DNA from: Bacteroidales bacterium
GTDB taxonomy: Bacteria; Bacteroidota; Bacteroidia; Bacteroidales; UBA932
DNA length: 37,808 nucleotides
Direction of reading: 5' to 3'
NCBI GenBank assembly: GCA_012511975.1
Contig: JAAZEZ010000017.1
Location: 1 to 37,808 of the forward strand
Each line of letters opens with the position of its first letter. Position 1 is the first letter of the stretch. The notes below the pieces were generated by a model. The model ran no database searches. It had not been told where the DNA came from and worked only from the letters and a program-made list of their open reading frames with translations. Shown here piece by piece: positions 1 through 6,987 of this stretch. A program made the translations under genes and the position numbers.

Positions 1-517
1 CTGCATAATATGAGGCTCTCTCCTATGACACTTCAGTATTTGGTTGATGCTTTTAAGCTTAAATGAAGATAAGAGTTTACAGCTTGAACCCTATTTTGTT
101 GAGAAGGCTACAGAGGCCGGTAAGCATCTCCTGTATTTGGAAACTATGGATTATCAATTAAAACGCTTGTTCACATATATTGGTAATTCGTTACCATTTA
201 ATGAATCCCTTTCTATTGAGGAGCAAGCCAAGGAATTATATAATTATGCAAAAAGCTCATCCTCCGGTACCCCTATCCCCTTGTTAGATTCAGATGAAGA
301 AAAATACATGAGTCAGAAATTGACGGAAATGGAGTGTGATCCGGAGACATATGAGATGCTCGTATCTAAAAGAAATAAAAAGTGGATCCCAAAAATCGTC
401 AAACAGATCCATAAAGAACAAACTTTTATAGCGGTTGGAGTCTTGCATTTAGTCGGGGAAGACAGCCTGATTTACCTGTTGAGAGAGACAGGATATGAAG
501 TTTCGCCCGTCAAATGA
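1..517 (+). pseudogene. TraB/GumN family protein, C-terminal part, frameshifted and cut by window start
   Basis: The 3' part of a TraB/GumN-family gene, a family of membrane-associated or exported proteins with a proposed metalloprotease-like fold and poorly known function. The C-terminus has the family end pattern: RNKKW, then FIAVGVLHLVGEDSL, then LLRETGYEVSPV. Upstream are the A..AGKHLLYLETMDYQLKRLF features that normally follow a helical stretch. The reading frame from base 44 onward has a stop upstream at 26-28. The missing upstream piece (MRLSPMTLQYLVDAF) is in the frame beginning at base 1, which runs into TGA at 64-66. The two frames would join if one T were removed from the TTTT run at 51-54. 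I therefore call it a frameshifted gene or an assembly error. The start lies outside the window. Family assignment is fairly secure; function is not. Confidence 0.65.
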
Positions 518-642
518 TAAGAACTGCTCCTAAAGCATAATCATGGTTAATATAAAACGGGGTTCATGTCAAAACATCCACTTTTCGTAACAAGCAGTAT
601 AACTACTAATCTGAATTATTTCTGTGCTCGCATATGCAGTTA

Positions 643-675
643 ATATGACACAAAAATCTTATTTTTGTGTCATAT
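643..675. promoter_or_regulatory. Perfect 15-bp inverted repeat upstream of the rhuM-like gene
   Basis: The arm ATATGACACAAAAAT (643-657) is followed by a 3-base loop (CTT, 658-660) and its exact reverse complement (661-675). It ends 29 bases before the chosen ATG of the RhuM-like gene. It overlaps a TATAAT-like hexamer at 673-678. It may be an operator, since the downstream protein has a helix-turn-helix-like N-terminus, or a terminator for the upstream gene, although no clean T-run follows. The structure is certain; the role is inferred. Confidence 0.6.
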
Positions 676-704
676 AATATAAATTGTTAACAAGGGAGAT
701 GCAT

Positions 705-1718
705 ATGAGTAAAAATATCCAAATAAGAAACAGCACGACTGATTTCATTGTTTTTACTAAGCAAGCGGGGGAAGAGGGAATAGAAGTCAGGGTACACGAT
801 GAGAGCATCTGGCTTACTCAAAAGGCTATGGCGCAACTTTTTGAATGTTCCACAGACAATATAAGCCTGCATTTGAAAAACATATTTGCAAGCAAAGAAT
901 TACTGGAAGATTCAGTTACCGAGGAATCCTCGGCAACTGCTTCTGACGGCAAGGTTTATAAAATGAAATTCTATAATCTTGATGCTATAATTTCTGTGGG
1001 TTATCGCATAAATTCAATTAGAGCGACTCAGTTTCGTCAATGGGCGACAAAGGTTTTAAGAACTTTTACTATACAAGGATATGTTTTAGATAAACAACGA
1101 CTGGAAAACGGTCAGGTATTTGATGAAGCATACTTTGAACATTTGCTTGATGAAATTAGAGAAATCAGGGCAAGTGAAAGAATGTTTTATCAGAAAATTA
1201 CTGATATCTATTCCACTGCAATGGACTATTCTCCTACTGCGAAGATTTCACAAGATTTTTTTGCTGCTGTTCAAAATAAACTTCATTATGCAGTACATCA
1301 TCACACAGCTGCCGAATTAATTGTAGAACGAGCTGACCATAAAAAAGAATATATGGGACTTACTACCTGGAAGAATGCTCCTGGTGGAAAAATTGTGAAA
1401 TCCGATGTCGTTATTGCAAAAAATTATCTTTCTAAAACTGAAATGGAAAACTTGAATCAGTTTGTGACAATGTATTTGGATTATGCGGAAAGACAAGCAA
1501 AACGCAAAATTCCAATGACCATGGAAGACTGGGCTAAAAAGTTGGATGTGTTTTTGGAGTTCAACGAAGAAGACATTCTGAAAGACAAAGGAAAGGTTTC
1601 AGCCGAGATTGCAAAAAGTTTTGCTGAAAGCGAGTTTGAAAAATATAGAGTGATTCAAGACCAACTGTATCAAAATGATTTTGACAAGTTACTTCAGATA
1701 ACAAAGGTCAACGACTAA
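705..1718 (+). CDS. RhuM-family protein
   Basis: A full-length member (337 residues) of the RhuM family, first named from a Salmonella pathogenicity island and often found in mobile or accessory DNA; its biochemical role is not established. Residues about 25-60 form a helix-turn-helix-like segment (IWLTQKAMAQLFECSTDNIS). The middle has the family block YRINSIRATQFRQWATKVLR. The C-terminal half has TAAELIVERADHKKEYMGLT, then LNQFVTMYLDYAERQA and IPMTMEDWAKKLD. I chose the ATG at 705 because AAGGGAG at 692-698 sits 6 bases before it; ATG 699 would abut that site and TTG 684 would precede it. The gene is A+T-rich compared with most of the window and stands alone, converging on the HAD gene with a 24-base gap. 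Family call is strong; function is unknown. Confidence 0.85.
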   Translation: MSKNIQIRNSTTDFIVFTKQAGEEGIEVRVHDESIWLTQKAMAQLFECSTDNISLHLKNIFASKELLEDSVTEESSATASDGKVYKMKFYNLDAIISVGYRINSIRATQFRQWATKVLRTFTIQGYVLDKQRLENGQVFDEAYFEHLLDEIREIRASERMFYQKITDIYSTAMDYSPTAKISQDFFAAVQNKLHYAVHHHTAAELIVERADHKKEYMGLTTWKNAPGGKIVKSDVVIAKNYLSKTEMENLNQFVTMYLDYAERQAKRKIPMTMEDWAKKLDVFLEFNEEDILKDKGKVSAEIAKSFAESEFEKYRVIQDQLYQNDFDKLLQITKVND

Positions 1719-1742
1719 CGGCCACTAGTTATCCGGATGTCT

Positions 1743-2384
1743 TTAGCGCAGCGTTTCTGAGATTTTTAGAATCTCCTCAACACTCGAAAATCGATATTGA
1801 GCCGGAATACCTTGAAAACCGCGGTTGCGCCAGTCGGCGAGGGCGAATTCAATTCCTGCTGCACAGGCACATTCAAAGTCATATTCCGTATCTCCGAAAT
1901 AGATACTCTCCTCTACTATCGCACCGGATTGGGACAAATAGGCTAAAAGCGGATCGGGCCAGGGTTTGTGACGCTCCGAATCATCACTTGTGATGACCGT
2001 CTCGAAAAGATCTTTCCATTGTGACAAATGTGGGTCGTAATTGAATTCAAAACGGCTGCGTGAGGTCACGATACCTAGTTTAAATCCCATTTCGCGAAGA
2101 CTGAGAAGCATTTCGGAAACACCCTCAAAAGGAACAATGAGATACATCAGTTCCCGGAAATTCTTCTCCCAACTGTGTGCTGCCGCCTCAACATCCTTAA
2201 AACCCATTTTTTGAGCCGCGACCATAGTCGGTATTCCGAAATAGGGATAGAGCTCATCGTAGGTCATATCTTTGCCCATAAGCTCCTTAACACTCTTTTG
2301 CAAAGAGAGAACACCAGTCTTTTCGGTGTCTAGCAATGTGCCGTCTATGTCAAAAATCAGATGCTTGTATTTCCTCTGCTCCAT
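1743..2384 (-). CDS. HAD-superfamily hydrolase (phosphoglycolate phosphatase-like)
   Basis: A 213-residue haloacid dehalogenase-like phosphatase with all four motifs: DIDGTLLDTE near the N-terminus (nucleophile Asp and acid Asp), VTSR (motif II), the Lys of HKPWPDPLL (motif III), and FGDTEYDFECA (motif IV, Mg-binding acids). An alpha-helical cap of the small HAD_2 type lies between motifs I and II. The frame stays open upstream to 2456 inside the preceding gene, but the start at 2384 places MEQRKYKHLIFDIDGT as the normal N-terminus, 7 bases after the upstream stop. It is the last gene of an operon with ahcY and an EEP-family gene. The substrate cannot be told from sequence. Clearing a phosphorylated by-product of methylation metabolism is only a guess from context. 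Confidence 0.9.
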   Translation of the reverse strand: MEQRKYKHLIFDIDGTLLDTEKTGVLSLQKSVKELMGKDMTYDELYPYFGIPTMVAAQKMGFKDVEAAAHSWEKNFRELMYLIVPFEGVSEMLLSLREMGFKLGIVTSRSRFEFNYDPHLSQWKDLFETVITSDDSERHKPWPDPLLAYLSQSGAIVEESIYFGDTEYDFECACAAGIEFALADWRNRGFQGIPAQYRFSSVEEILKISETLR

Positions 2385-2391
2385 ATCTCCA

Positions 2392-3627
2392 TCACAATCC
2401 AAGATATGCTTTCTGCTCCTCAGTAAGCACATCGATGCTAACTCCCAGGCTCTCAAGCTTCTTTACTGCCACGTAGTTGTCTATCTCCTCAGGAACCAAA
2501 ACAATAGAAGGGGGCAATTTGCCACGACTCTTAACCAAATATCTCGCGCTTAGTGCCTGGATGGCAAAACTCATATCCATAATCTCGGCTGGATGCCCAT
2601 CTCCGGCAGCCAGGTTGACCAACTTGCCTTCAGCGATTATATAGATGCAGCGACCGTCTGCCATCTTGTAACCGATGAGATTGGTACGTGCCTCAAAACT
2701 CTCCACAGCTACTTGTGAGAGTTGTGCCACCGACACCTCGCAGTCAAAGTGACCTGCGTTACAACAGATAGCGCCATCTTTCATCTTCTCAAAACTTGGG
2801 GCAGTGATAACATCCTTACATCCTGTAACTGTCACAAAGATATCACCTATAGGAGCTGCTTCTTCCATCTTCATTACCTTAAAACCATCCATAATCGCCT
2901 CCAGCGCCTTTACCGGTTCCACCTCAGTCACGATTACCGAAGCTCCAAGTCCCTTGGCGCGCATTGCAACGCCTTTACCACACCAACCGTAACCAGCTAC
3001 AACTACATTTTTTCCTGAAACGATAAGGTTAGTGGTGTTATTTATGCCATCCCAAACAGATTGGCCGGTACCATATCTGTTATCGAAAAGATATTTACAG
3101 TTGGCATTGTTGACCATTACCATCGGGTATTTGAGAGTATTGGTTTGCGCCATACGTATCAAACGATTGATGCCGGTGGTAGTCTCTTCACAACCTCCTA
3201 TCACTTTGTCGATTAAATGAGTGAATCGGGTGTGCATCAGATTAGTCAGGTCTCCACCATCATCGATTATGATATCAGGACCACACTCCAGCACACTACA
3301 GAGATGGCGATCATATTCCTCCGCCGTAGCGTCATACCATCCAAAGACATTTAGTCCCTCTTTTACAAGTGCCGCCGCAACATCATCTTGTGTCGAGAGG
3401 GTGTTGCTGCCGGTTACGTACATTTCGGCGCCACCGCTCGCAAAAACCATACAAAGGTATGCCGTCTTTGCCTCGAGGTGTACTGAAAGTGCTATTTTGA
3501 GCCCCTTGAAGGGCTTTTCTTCAATAAATTCCTTTTCAATGGAGCTGAGTACGGGCATATTCCGCTTCACCCAGTCAATCTTGCGTTTGCCGCTCTCCCA
3601 AAGATTGATATTCCTAATTTCGCTCAT
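2392..3627 (-). CDS. ahcY: S-adenosylhomocysteine hydrolase, short archaeal/Thermotoga type
   Basis: This enzyme family splits S-adenosylhomocysteine into adenosine and homocysteine, using bound NAD, and recycles the product of SAM-dependent methylation. The NAD-binding loop GYGWCGKG is at about 212-219, with TEVEP after it to bind the ribose. Catalytic positions are seen as His50 (SVHLEAKTA), Asp in DDGGDL (about 122-127), Glu of EETTTG (about 147), and Lys178, Asp182 and Asn183 (CKYLFDNRYG). NAGHFD and AAGDGHPAEIMDMSFAIQAL are also present. At 411 residues it lacks the roughly 40-residue insertion and the C-terminal KYRY-like tail of the common bacterial and eukaryotic form, and the GDGHP and FAIQ variants match the short type. 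The first 14 bases overlap the end of the upstream EEP gene, so translation is probably coupled. Some short-type enzymes prefer S-inosylhomocysteine; sequence alone does not settle that. Confidence 0.93.
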   Translation of the reverse strand: MSEIRNINLWESGKRKIDWVKRNMPVLSSIEKEFIEEKPFKGLKIALSVHLEAKTAYLCMVFASGGAEMYVTGSNTLSTQDDVAAALVKEGLNVFGWYDATAEEYDRHLCSVLECGPDIIIDDGGDLTNLMHTRFTHLIDKVIGGCEETTTGINRLIRMAQTNTLKYPMVMVNNANCKYLFDNRYGTGQSVWDGINNTTNLIVSGKNVVVAGYGWCGKGVAMRAKGLGASVIVTEVEPVKALEAIMDGFKVMKMEEAAPIGDIFVTVTGCKDVITAPSFEKMKDGAICCNAGHFDCEVSVAQLSQVAVESFEARTNLIGYKMADGRCIYIIAEGKLVNLAAGDGHPAEIMDMSFAIQALSARYLVKSRGKLPPSIVLVPEEIDNYVAVKKLESLGVSIDVLTEEQKAYLGL

Positions 3628-4609
3628 TGTTGTTTTTATTATTTGATTTTATTTTGTCTATTTTGATCAGAACGGGAAGATGATCACTATAACCGTTCTG
3701 AAAACTGTTGCCGTTATAACTGCGTTTTGGCCACCCTTTTTGCAGCATGAAGTTGCGTTTGAAAATTTCGCAATAATGCTTTTGATTCATCTTGACGAGT
3801 TTCAAGCCTGATGAATCGGGAAATGTTTCGAGCAAATTGGGGCTGACGATGATGTTATCGAAGAGAGTCCAACGATGATTGTGTACACTGGTACCAAGTC
3901 CCTCGTCATGTAGCACCCAAAAAGGGTTGAAATAATCACCCTCTTCCACTAAGGACATTTTTTTTCTTGCTCTGAGCAAAACTGAAAGAGACTCGTCCGA
4001 TGGCGAATCATTCATATCTCCCATCACCACAATCTTGATATCGGGATATTTTTCACGCATTGTCAATGCGTGGTGGTAGATTGTCTCTGTACCTGCGCGG
4101 CGAAATCCGGCAGAGTTTTTAATTCCGGTCCTCCTCGAAAGAAGATGACAAACATAAAAACAGAACATCTCTCCATCAATCTTGCCCCAGACACAAAGTA
4201 TGTCGCGGCCGATATATTCACGTCCGCTCCGCAATACCAGCTTCACAGGACAACTTCCTTCTATCTTAAACTTGTCAGGGCGATAAAAAAGTCCCACATC
4301 AACACCACGGACATCATTAGATTCATAATGTATACACCTGTATCTGGCTCCGCGGACGCGTCTTTGATCGGCCAGATCCTGCATCACCGCCTTATTCTCC
4401 ACTTCAGAAACACCCAAAATCACAGGGAATCCCCCATGTGCATTGGAAACCGTGGAAATAACCTCTGCCAGATTCTCGAGTTTTTTCTGATACTTCTGCG
4501 TCGTCCATCTTTTAGGGCTTGAAGGGGTAAATTCCTCATCCTGCGTGTTTGGATCGTCTAAAGTGTCATACAGATTCTCAAGGTTGTAGAACATTATGAT
4601 GTAAGACAT
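3614..4609 (-). CDS. Endonuclease/exonuclease/phosphatase (EEP) family protein
   Basis: A 331-residue protein with the DNase I-like EEP fold, which hydrolyses phosphodiester or phosphomonoester bonds using a metal ion. Motifs in order are YNLENLYD (Asn), LGVSEVENK (metal-binding Glu), RGVDVGLFYRP, VVMGDMNDSPSDES (Asp and Asn), FDNIIVS and YSDHLPV (Asp-His pair). There is no clear signal peptide, so it is probably cytoplasmic. The C-terminus is Lys/Asn-rich and its stop lies inside the start of ahcY (14-base overlap). It is the first gene of a three-gene operon. Substrate is unknown: members act on DNA, nucleotides or phospholipids. Confidence 0.88.
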   Translation of the reverse strand: MSYIIMFYNLENLYDTLDDPNTQDEEFTPSSPKRWTTQKYQKKLENLAEVISTVSNAHGGFPVILGVSEVENKAVMQDLADQRRVRGARYRCIHYESNDVRGVDVGLFYRPDKFKIEGSCPVKLVLRSGREYIGRDILCVWGKIDGEMFCFYVCHLLSRRTGIKNSAGFRRAGTETIYHHALTMREKYPDIKIVVMGDMNDSPSDESLSVLLRARKKMSLVEEGDYFNPFWVLHDEGLGTSVHNHRWTLFDNIIVSPNLLETFPDSSGLKLVKMNQKHYCEIFKRNFMLQKGWPKRSYNGNSFQNGYSDHLPVLIKIDKIKSNNKNNNERN

Positions 4610-4628
4610 CTTATTGGGTATTGATGCG

Positions 4629-4636
4629 CAAAATTA
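4629..4636 (-). promoter_or_regulatory. Candidate -7 box TAATTTTG for the EEP-ahcY-HAD operon
   Basis: Read on the minus strand, TAATTTTG matches the Bacteroidota -7 consensus TAnnTTTG and lies 19 bases before the EEP start codon. No TTTG is seen at the expected -33 spacing, so this is a weak call. Confidence 0.35.
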
Positions 4637-4688
4637 GTGATTATTATCCATTTTTTACTAACTTGCATTTTATTTAACTGCGAAGAGT

Positions 4689-5666
4689 ATGTATGAACAG
4701 TTGTTGAATCTTGATCCGGTCAAGATTAATTTCTCTAAAGCGGGAATAGATATGATCAATATCGTGCTCGCATTTGTGATGTACGGTGTTGCACTGGGTA
4801 TTAAACCTTCATTGTTCAAAGAGGTTTTCAAAAAACCCAAATCGGTAATTCTGGGAGCAATCTGTCAGATGGTACTCCTGCCTGCATTTACATATCTGCT
4901 TGTACTCATTCTCAATGACCATATAACACCAATGGTAGCTATGGGTATGATACTGGTGGCAGCCTGCCCGGGAGGCAATATATCCAACTTTATGTCTTCG
5001 CTTTCCAAGGCCAATGTAGAGCTTTCTGTGACTTTTACAGCCCTCAGCACCTCTCTGGCACCGCTTACTACTCCGGGTAACTTCGCCCTGTGGGGTGGAC
5101 TTTACGTCAGATACCTCAACAAACAGGCTGCAGGAGCTCTGCAACCCCTTGAGATTCCCATCTCAGAGGTTATAATCACGGTCTTTATCCTACTTGGCAT
5201 ATCCTTGATACTCGGTTTATTGACCAACAAATACCTTCCTAAGGTTTCCGAGAAGCTCAAAAAACCGATGCAAGTATTCTCCATCCTCTTTTTCATTTTA
5301 ATGGTTGTCCTCGCATTTGGTAATAACTTGCAACTCTTTCTCCAGTATATCTGGTACATTTTCTTCATAGTATTGATTCATAATGCACTGGCACTAGCCA
5401 TCGGCTACGGTACCGGCACTGTCTTTAGGATACCGCGCGAAGATCGTCGTACCATCACCATCGAAACCGGCATACAAAATTCCGGACTGGGACTGGTGCT
5501 GCTGTTCAATCCAAAGATATTCCCTCCCGATCTGATGAATGGAGGAATGCTTTTTATCACCGCCTGGTGGGCTATCTGGCACATAATTTCCGGACTGGCA
5601 GTCTCTGTAATGTTTAATTATTCCACCAGAAGACGCCTAGCCAAAGCGCAGAAAGTAAATGTGTAA
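4689..5666 (+). CDS. SBF-like (bile acid:Na+ symporter family) membrane transporter
   Basis: A 325-residue inner-membrane protein with about nine to ten hydrophobic segments and the BASS/SBF family pattern. Features include MYGVALGI in the first helix, LVAACPGGNISNFMSSLSKA (helix-crossing region with GGN-S, part of a sodium-binding site in solved homologues), and ETGIQNSGLGLVLL (the second conserved polar stretch). Family members couple sodium entry to uptake of organic anions such as bile acids, pyruvate or pantoate; the substrate here cannot be read from sequence. It is the first gene of the + strand operon running to 12962, and its final bases overlap the next start (ATGTGTAA). No strong promoter was recognised in front of it. 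Confidence 0.88.
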   Translation: MYEQLLNLDPVKINFSKAGIDMINIVLAFVMYGVALGIKPSLFKEVFKKPKSVILGAICQMVLLPAFTYLLVLILNDHITPMVAMGMILVAACPGGNISNFMSSLSKANVELSVTFTALSTSLAPLTTPGNFALWGGLYVRYLNKQAAGALQPLEIPISEVIITVFILLGISLILGLLTNKYLPKVSEKLKKPMQVFSILFFILMVVLAFGNNLQLFLQYIWYIFFIVLIHNALALAIGYGTGTVFRIPREDRRTITIETGIQNSGLGLVLLFNPKIFPPDLMNGGMLFITAWWAIWHIISGLAVSVMFNYSTRRRLAKAQKVNV

Positions 5667-6975
5667 GTCAAAGAAACATAGAGAGATTTACGACAAGGAT
5701 CACTTGTACGCCTTCCTCAGATACTCTGTCGATGCGTGTATCAAGGCTTCCTACCAAAAAATTATTTTCCTCAATACGGATCGGATCCCGAGAGATGCTG
5801 CGGTCATTTTTACTCCCAATCACTGTGACGCCCTTATGGATCCTCTACTGGTACTGGCTGCAAACAGAGATAGGAAAGTATTTATTGCGAGAGCGGACAT
5901 TTTTAAGAAACCGATGCTCCGTAAACTTCTCACCTTCTTCAAGATGATCCCTATTAATCGCATTAGGGACGGCATCAGGTCGGTAACGGCAGTAGAGCAA
6001 ACTATAAGAGTCTCCATCAAGGTACTGGAAAACAAGGTAAGTATATGTATTTTACCCGAAGGCACCCACCGCCCCATGCACAGCCTATTGCCTATAGGAA
6101 AAGGTATTGCAAGGATCGCATGTGGTGCTTATGATGCTCTTGGTGATAACCACCCGATATACATTGTACCGGTTGGAGTAGAGTACGGTGATTATTACAG
6201 GTTCAGATCCACTGCCATGGCCAACATTGGAGAGCCCTTCAACGTATCTGAATTTATCTCCTCACAACGTCAGGAGGGTATGTCGGAGCGCGACATCATG
6301 GAGGCCATTCGACAGCAGGTAAAAGAGCGTCTGCAAGAACTGATAGTCTATATCGACGATGATGAGCAATATGAGGCTGTTTGGGAGTTAGCGAAGCTCC
6401 ATAGTGGCGAAATATGTAAGTGTCGCGTTAAGGAACGCTTTGACGCTAACAGGGAGATCATCAGCCGAATCAAGCAGTTAAGGGAGCGTGACCCGAAGAA
6501 GGCATCCGCACTTCTGGGCAAGGCCGACAAACTAAGAGAACGCCGTCTCAAGTCTAAGGTAAGTATCAACGCCATACACCACAAGCACCCGCTGCTTGCC
6601 GCAATATTGGGCACTCTGGCACTTCTGCCTGGGATTCTTCTATTTTTGCTGATGGCGGCCGCATCTCTACCCGTCTGGGCTCTATCTGAGATACTCTGTA
6701 CCCGGTTCAAGGACCGTGCGTTTCACAATTCTGTACGCATGGTAGTCTTTTGGGTAGTCTGGAGTCTCTTGTATTTGATTGAAGTTGTGCTGCTCTTCTG
6801 CTTCGCCCCTTGGCAGTGGGCTCTTGCCGCTGCTATTATTCTAATGCCCGCACCATTATTTGTCTATGACTTTTTTGAATTTATGCGCATGCTGGCTTCT
6901 ATATGGAGAATAGTTTTCAACCGCAAGTTGAGAAATGAATACAGAGAAATAAAAAATGAATTGAAAAATATCTGA
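5659..6975 (+). CDS. PlsC-like phospholipid/glycerolipid acyltransferase with C-terminal membrane domain
   Basis: A 438-residue protein. Residues about 35-210 form a PlsC/LPLAT acyltransferase domain, which moves acyl chains onto lysophosphatidic acid or related acceptors. Its motifs are NHCDALMDP (the H-x4-D catalytic pair), FKMIPINRIRDG (motif II), LPEGTHRP (the EGT acceptor-phosphate motif) and IYIVPVGVEYGD (motif IV). Residues about 220-300 are charged and helical (MEAIRQQVKERLQEL, IKQLRERDPKKASALLGK). After residue 310 come about four hydrophobic segments that anchor it in the inner membrane. This two-part layout is longer than the roughly 240-residue classical PlsC, so the acceptor may not be ordinary lysophosphatidate. 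It overlaps the upstream transporter by 8 bases and is followed 12 bases later by an outer-membrane barrel gene. Confidence 0.85.
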   Translation: MCKSKKHREIYDKDHLYAFLRYSVDACIKASYQKIIFLNTDRIPRDAAVIFTPNHCDALMDPLLVLAANRDRKVFIARADIFKKPMLRKLLTFFKMIPINRIRDGIRSVTAVEQTIRVSIKVLENKVSICILPEGTHRPMHSLLPIGKGIARIACGAYDALGDNHPIYIVPVGVEYGDYYRFRSTAMANIGEPFNVSEFISSQRQEGMSERDIMEAIRQQVKERLQELIVYIDDDEQYEAVWELAKLHSGEICKCRVKERFDANREIISRIKQLRERDPKKASALLGKADKLRERRLKSKVSINAIHHKHPLLAAILGTLALLPGILLFLLMAAASLPVWALSEILCTRFKDRAFHNSVRMVVFWVVWSLLYLIEVVLLFCFAPWQWALAAAIILMPAPLFVYDFFEFMRMLASIWRIVFNRKLRNEYREIKNELKNI

Positions 6976-6987
6976 TATTGAATAATT

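Noticed and set aside
643-675. Terminal inverted repeat of an insertion sequence
   Set aside because: The arms are 3 bases apart, and there is no transposase or target duplication.
2385-2456. Longer N-terminus for the HAD gene
   Set aside because: It lies within the SAH hydrolase coding end and does not match HAD N-termini.
4689-5666. A bile-acid transporter in the literal sense
   Set aside because: The family has many substrates and no bile-specific context is present.
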